Assembly (NCBI GenBank): GCA_039922235.1
Contig: JBDSAJ010000250.1
Span: 1 to 16,199 of the forward strand
Direction of reading: 5' to 3'
Source of the DNA: Umezawaea sp039922235
GTDB taxonomy: Bacteria > Actinomycetota > Actinomycetes > Mycobacteriales > Pseudonocardiaceae
Length of the DNA stretch: 16,199 nt
How positions within the stretch are numbered: the stretch's first letter is position 1; the number at the start of each line of letters is the position of its first letter. A model generated the notes under the pieces. The model was given only the letters and a program-made list of their open reading frames with translations, was not told where the DNA came from and searched no databases. Made by a program: the position numbers and the translations under genes. Shown in pieces: positions 12,232-16,199 of the stretch.

Positions 12232-14663
12232 CCGCGACCGCCGAACCGGAGATCGGCAGGGCCCGGCTGCGCAAGGAGGACGCGCGGCTGATCACCGGCG
12301 ACACCCGGTGGACCGACAACATGCAGCTCGCCGGGATGCTGCACATGGCCGTGCTGCGCAGCCCCATGGCGCACGCCCGGATCACCAGCATCGACGTCAC
12401 CGAGGCCGCCGCCATGCCCGGTGTGCTGCTGGTGCTGACCGGTGAGGACCTCGCGGGCGAGCAGGGCAGCCTGCCGTGCGCGTGGCCGATCACCGAGGAC
12501 ATGCTCGCGCCACCGGCTCCGTCGCTGGCCGTGGACGAGGTCAACTTCGCCGGTGAGGCGGTCGCGCTCGTGATCGCCCGCAGCGACTACGAGGCGCACG
12601 ACGCGCTGGCCGCGATCGACGTCGAGTACGACGAGCTGCCGGTGGTGCTGGACATGGCCGCCGCCGTCGAGGACGGCGCGGACCTCGTGCACCCGGACCT
12701 CGGCACGAACAAGAGCGCCACGTGGGTCTTCGACTCCGCTGAGGCGGGCACCGGCTCCGACGTGGAGCAGGCCATCGCCGACGCGGAAGTGGTGGTGCGC
12801 CGGACGTTCCGCCAGCAGCGGCTCATCCCGGCGTTCATGGAACCCAGGTCCGTCGTGGTCGATCCGGGCGGCGGGTCGATCACCATGTGGTCGGCCACCC
12901 AGGTCCCGCACATCCTGCGGTGGATGCTGTCCGCCGTGCTCGGCATCCCCGAGCAGAAGGTGCGGGTCATCGCCCCGGACGTCGGTGGCGGTTTCGGCGG
13001 CAAGCTCCAGGTCACGCCGGAGGAAGTGCTGACCCTGCTGGTCGCCCGACGGCTGGGCAAGCCGGTCAAGTGGACCGAGTCGCGCACCGAGTCGATGCTG
13101 TCGGCGCACCACGGCCGCGACCAGATCCAGCACCTGACGATCACCGCCCGCCGCGACGGCACGGTCACCGGCCTCAAGGTCGACCTGCTCGCCGACATGG
13201 GCGCGTACCTGCGGCTGGTCACGCCGGGTGTGCCGATCCTGGGCGCGTTCATGTTCAACGCCATCTACAAGTTCCCGGCCTACCGGTTCGCCTGCACCAA
13301 CGTGTTCACGAACAAGGTGCCGACGGACGCCTATCGCGGCGCGGGCCGTCCCGAGGCCACGTTCGCGATCGAGCGGATGATGGACGAGCTGGCCGTGGAA
13401 CTCGGCATGGAGCCGATGGAGCTGCGGCGCAAGAACTGGATCACGCACGAGGAGTTCCCGTTCATTATGGTCTGCGGCCTCACCTACGACTCGGGCAACT
13501 ACGAGGCCGCGACCGACCGGGCCATGGAGCTGTTCGGGTACGACGAGCTGCGGCGTGAGCAGGCCGAACGGCGGGAGCGGCAGGATCCGGTCCAGCTCGG
13601 CATCGGCATCTCGACGTTCACCGAGATGTGCGGCCTCGCGCCGTCGCGGGTGCTCGGCTCGCTGCGCTACGGCGCGGGCGGCTGGGAGCACGCGGCGATC
13701 CGGATGCTGCCGACCGGCAAGGTCGAGCTGATCACTGGCACCTCGCCGCACGGGCAGGGCCACGAGACGGCGTGGAGCCAGATCGTGGCGGACCGGCTCG
13801 GTGTGCCGTTCGAGGACGTCGAGGTGCTGCACGGCGACACGCAGTCCTCGCACAAGGGCATGGACAGCTACGGCTCGCGGTCGCTGGCCGTCGGCGGCAC
13901 GGCGATCGTGTTCGCGGCGGACAAGGTGCTGGCCAAGGCCCGCACGCTGGCCGCGCACCTGATGGAGTGCGCGGAGTCCGATGTGGACTTCGCGAACGGC
14001 GCGTTCTCCGTGCGCGGCACGGGAACCAGCACCGCGCTCACCGACGTGGTGCTCGCGGCGCACGTGGCGCACGACCTGCCGGACGGCATGGAGCCGGGCA
14101 TGGACGCCGAGTCGACGTTCGACCCGACGAACTTCTCGTTCCCGCACGGCACCCACCTGTGCGCGACGGAGGTCGACACCGAGACCGGTGCCGTGAAGAT
14201 CCGCTCGTACGTCTGCGTCGACGACGTCGGCGAGGTGGTGAACCCGCTGATCGTCGAGGGCCAGGTGCACGGCGGACTGGCGCAGGGCATCGCGCAGGCG
14301 CTGTTCGAGGAGGCCGTGCACGACGAGTCGGGCACCCTCACGACGGCGACCCTGGCGGACTACCTGGTGCCGTCCGCGGCCGACCTGCCGCACTTCGTCA
14401 CGGACCGAACGGTGACACCGGCGGACTCGAACCCGTTGGGGGTCAAGGGAGTCGGCGAGGCGGGCACGATCGCCTCGACCCCGGCCGTGGTGAACGCGGT
14501 GATCGACGCGGTGCGCCACCTCGGTGTCGCCGACATCGAGATGCCGTGCACGCCGATGCGGGTCTGGAAGGCGGTGCACGAGGGCAAGGAGCGGGGTGTG
14601 CCGACGACACCGGTCGCGGCGGGCGGCCTCGGCTCCATCGACGCGCAGGGAGGTGCGGAGTGA
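12228..14663 (+). CDS. coxL: Large molybdenum subunit, form II CoxL-like (xanthine dehydrogenase family)
   Basis: The 811-aa protein is the Mo-MCD (molybdopterin cytosine dinucleotide) catalytic subunit of a xanthine-oxidase-family hydroxylase. It starts with the aldehyde oxidase/xanthine dehydrogenase a/b hammerhead domain (about 20-140). Cofactor-binding features are GGGFGGK at 253-259, HGQGHE at 508-513 and KGVGEAG at 740-746 with the conserved Glu744. The active-site loop reads AYRGAGR at 368-374. Genuine CO dehydrogenases (form I) have AYxCSFR, whose Cys carries the Mo-Cu bridge. Form II has AYRGAGR, so this enzyme should lack the copper site. Its substrate is unknown; many automated annotations will call it CO dehydrogenase or xanthine dehydrogenase. 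GGGAGG ends 6 nt before ATG 12228, which overlaps the coxS stop. It is cytoplasmic, with no Tat signal. The length is typical. Confidence 0.92.
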   Translation: MTATAEPEIGRARLRKEDARLITGDTRWTDNMQLAGMLHMAVLRSPMAHARITSIDVTEAAAMPGVLLVLTGEDLAGEQGSLPCAWPITEDMLAPPAPSLAVDEVNFAGEAVALVIARSDYEAHDALAAIDVEYDELPVVLDMAAAVEDGADLVHPDLGTNKSATWVFDSAEAGTGSDVEQAIADAEVVVRRTFRQQRLIPAFMEPRSVVVDPGGGSITMWSATQVPHILRWMLSAVLGIPEQKVRVIAPDVGGGFGGKLQVTPEEVLTLLVARRLGKPVKWTESRTESMLSAHHGRDQIQHLTITARRDGTVTGLKVDLLADMGAYLRLVTPGVPILGAFMFNAIYKFPAYRFACTNVFTNKVPTDAYRGAGRPEATFAIERMMDELAVELGMEPMELRRKNWITHEEFPFIMVCGLTYDSGNYEAATDRAMELFGYDELRREQAERRERQDPVQLGIGISTFTEMCGLAPSRVLGSLRYGAGGWEHAAIRMLPTGKVELITGTSPHGQGHETAWSQIVADRLGVPFEDVEVLHGDTQSSHKGMDSYGSRSLAVGGTAIVFAADKVLAKARTLAAHLMECAESDVDFANGAFSVRGTGTSTALTDVVLAAHVAHDLPDGMEPGMDAESTFDPTNFSFPHGTHLCATEVDTETGAVKIRSYVCVDDVGEVVNPLIVEGQVHGGLAQGIAQALFEEAVHDESGTLTTATLADYLVPSAADLPHFVTDRTVTPADSNPLGVKGVGEAGTIASTPAVVNAVIDAVRHLGVADIEMPCTPMRVWKAVHEGKERGVPTTPVAAGGLGSIDAQGGAE

Positions 14664-15514
14664 TCCCCGCGGCATTCGACTACGTGGCGCCGTCGTCGGT
14701 GGAGGAAGCGTTGCGGGCGCTCACCGAAGCCGGTGAGGACGCCAAGGTCATGGCGGGCGGCCAGAGCCTGATCCCGGTGCTGCGCATGAGGCTGGCGGCG
14801 CCGAACGTGGTGGTGGACCTGTCGAACCTGAGCGAGCTGACCGGCGTCCGCGACGACGGCGACTCGCTGCTCATCGGGGCGATGACCACGCACTACGAGG
14901 TCCAGCGCGACCACCTGGTGCACGACCACGCCCGGCTGCTGGCCATCGCCACCGACACCGTCGCGGACCCGCAGGTGCGGCACCGCGGCACGTTCGGCGG
15001 CGCGCTGGCGCACGCGGACCCGGCGGGCGACCTGCCCGCTCCCGCGCTGGCGATGGACGCGACGATGATCATCATCGGGCCGGGCGGACGCCGTGAGGTG
15101 CCCGCGGCGGAGTTCTTCGTCGACTACTTCACCACCGTGTTGGAGCCGAACGAACTCCTCGTCGACATCCGGGTGCCGAAGCTGACCGGCTGGAGCGCCC
15201 ACTACGAGAAGTTCAATCGGGTCGCGCAGGCGTGGTCGATCGTCGCCGTGGCGGCGGCCGTCCGGGTGACCGACGGGACGATCGCCGACGCCAGGGTGGC
15301 GCTCACCAACATGGGGCCGACCCCGGTGCGCGCGCACGGCGTGGAGGAGGCCCTCGTCGGGCAGCCCGCCACCGCCGAGTCGATCACCGCGGCGGCTGCC
15401 CGCGCGGCCGAGGGCACGAACCCGACGACGGACGGCAACGCCGACGCCGAGTTCCGCTCGCACCTGGCCCGCGTGCTGACCGGTCGGGCCCTCACCACCG
15501 CGGTGGGCGCATGA
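14660..15514 (+). CDS. coxM: FAD-binding medium subunit, CoxM-like
   Basis: The 284-aa protein is the FAD subunit of the hydroxylase. The FAD-binding signatures are AGGQSLIP at 32-39 and TFGGALAHADPAGD at 111-124; the C-terminal CO-dehydrogenase flavoprotein domain covers about 180-284. It takes electrons from the 2Fe-2S centres and hands them to the external acceptor, probably a membrane quinone. GTG 14660 overlaps the coxL stop as GTGA, with GGGAGG 6 nt upstream. The order small-large-medium is that of form II clusters; form I clusters run medium-small-large. The stop overlaps coxG as ATGA. Confidence 0.92.
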   Translation: MIPAAFDYVAPSSVEEALRALTEAGEDAKVMAGGQSLIPVLRMRLAAPNVVVDLSNLSELTGVRDDGDSLLIGAMTTHYEVQRDHLVHDHARLLAIATDTVADPQVRHRGTFGGALAHADPAGDLPAPALAMDATMIIIGPGGRREVPAAEFFVDYFTTVLEPNELLVDIRVPKLTGWSAHYEKFNRVAQAWSIVAVAAAVRVTDGTIADARVALTNMGPTPVRAHGVEEALVGQPATAESITAAAARAAEGTNPTTDGNADAEFRSHLARVLTGRALTTAVGA

Positions 15515-16167
15515 AGTTGGAGCACGAGTTCACGGTCCCGGCCCCGGTCGGGACCGTGTGGACCGCGCTCCTCGACCCGGAGAGGGTGGCGCCGTGCATG
15601 CCCGGCGCCACCCTGACCGAGGTCGACGGGCAGCGGTTCAGCGGCACCGTGAAGGTCAAGCTCGGCCCGATCTCCTTGACGTACAAGGGAACGGGCGAGT
15701 TCCTGGAAACCGACGAGACGGCTCACCTCGCCGTGCTGAAGGCGTCCGGCAAGGACGTCCGGGGCAACGGCACCGCGGCGGCCACCGTCACCGCGACGCT
15801 GACCGAGGTCGACGGCGGTACGCAGTGCGCCGTCGTGACCGACCTCAGCATCACCGGCAGGCCGGCGCAGTTCGGCAGGGGTCTGATCGCCGAGGTCGGC
15901 GGCAAGATCATCGACCAGTTCGCGACTTGCCTGGCGAGTAGGCTCGGAACGGAGGAGGCTGGCGGGGACACCCCAGTCGTCGACGCCCCCGAGGAACCCG
16001 AAGTGACCCAGCAGCACCTCAGAGCCGTTCCCGACCGGACCGACGACGAAGACGCCTTCGACCTGCTCGGCACCGCGGGCGTACCCATGCTCAAGCGGGC
16101 CCTCCCGCTGGTGCTCGGCGCCGTCCTGCTCGTACTGGTGATCTCCCGGCTCCGGCGGCACCGCTGA
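15511..16167 (+). CDS. coxG: CoxG: SRPBCC-domain protein with C-terminal membrane anchor
   Basis: The 218-aa protein begins with a CoxG-type SRPBCC (START-like) domain of about 148 residues: MKLEHEFTVPAPVGTVWTAL, PERVAPCMPGATLTEVDG, GTVKVKLGPISLTYKGTGEF, and a last helix FGRGLIAEVGGKIIDQFATC. An acidic, Pro-rich linker (about 149-190) leads to one transmembrane helix (about 194-212, LKRALPLVLGAVLLVLVISR) with a basic end, so it is tail-anchored. CoxG recruits CO dehydrogenase to the membrane, and recent work on mycobacterial CO dehydrogenase links it to menaquinone handling. By analogy it would couple this hydroxylase to the respiratory chain; for a form II enzyme that is inference. ATG 15511 overlaps the coxM stop, with no strong ribosome site, which suggests coupled translation. 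Confidence 0.88.
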   Translation: MKLEHEFTVPAPVGTVWTALLDPERVAPCMPGATLTEVDGQRFSGTVKVKLGPISLTYKGTGEFLETDETAHLAVLKASGKDVRGNGTAAATVTATLTEVDGGTQCAVVTDLSITGRPAQFGRGLIAEVGGKIIDQFATCLASRLGTEEAGGDTPVVDAPEEPEVTQQHLRAVPDRTDDEDAFDLLGTAGVPMLKRALPLVLGAVLLVLVISRLRRHR

Positions 16168-16176
16168 CGAACCGGC

Positions 16177-16199
16177 GTGCACGAGCGCTGGCGGCACTG
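16177..16199 (+). other. Possible start of another gene, cut by the window end
   Basis: A GTG at 16177 opens a frame beginning VHERWRH that runs off the end, 9 nt after the coxG stop. It could be a further cox-cluster gene. Too little sequence is present to judge, and there is no clear ribosome site. Confidence 0.12.

Noticed and set aside
12108..14675. An 855-codon open frame on the minus strand opposite coxL
   Set aside because: It is the complement of a strongly supported gene in GC-rich DNA. The translation is Arg/His/Gly/Val-rich without any family signature, as expected for an antisense shadow.
11698..15514. Aerobic CO dehydrogenase (form I) as the identity of CoxSLM
   Set aside because: The large subunit has AYRGAGR instead of the Cys-containing AYxCSFR loop, and the order is S-L-M.

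Overview
The window is high-GC actinomycete DNA. The GC-rich third codon positions, frequent GTG starts, chains of ATGA/GTGA stop-start overlaps, DasR-type (dre) operator sequences, a 13E12-type DUF222/HNH gene and a sugar ABC importer without its own ATPase together suggest a filamentous actinobacterium. Pseudonocardiaceae (Lentzea/Saccharothrix/Actinosynnema-like) is my best guess, but that placement is inference.

Region 1 (1-2853), accessory: a leaderless-looking DUF222/HNH nuclease-family gene faces a minus-strand pair made of an ECF-like sigma-70 factor and a translationally coupled 161-aa partner with a beta-sandwich-like C-terminus. Upstream of the sigma gene lies a 34-codon frame with an excellent Shine-Dalgarno sequence but no recognisable function.

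Region 2 (2841-8022), amino-sugar uptake: cutC, then a tightly coupled operon of sugar-binding lipoprotein, two permeases and a cytoplasmic GH20 beta-N-acetylhexosaminidase, the same order as dasABC-dasD of Streptomyces. A perfect dre core (TGGTCTAGACCA) sits on the cutC start codon, and an 11/12 copy lies at the cutC stop, upstream of the transporter. A different palindrome lies just before the binding-protein gene. The picture is import of chitobiose or GlcNAc oligomers, intracellular cleavage to GlcNAc, and repression by a DasR encoded elsewhere. The ATPase (MsiK type) is also not in the window.

Region 3 (8023-8280): a small PspC-domain membrane protein on the minus strand. Its stop codon abuts that of the GH20 gene.

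Region 4 (8372-16167), a molybdenum hydroxylase cluster: MoxR-type AAA+ ATPase (CoxD-like), VWA protein (CoxE-like), XdhC/CoxF-type maturation protein, then the 2Fe-2S small, Mo large and FAD medium subunits (coxS-coxL-coxM) and a membrane-anchored CoxG. The large subunit carries AYRGAGR, not the Cys-containing loop of genuine (form I) CO dehydrogenase, and the S-L-M order is also that of form II enzymes. The substrate is therefore unknown. An imperfect palindrome of about 120 bp lies between the AAA+ and VWA genes, inside a stretch of relaxed, TTG-rich codon use.

No rRNA, tRNA, CRISPR array, IS transposase or phage gene was recognised.
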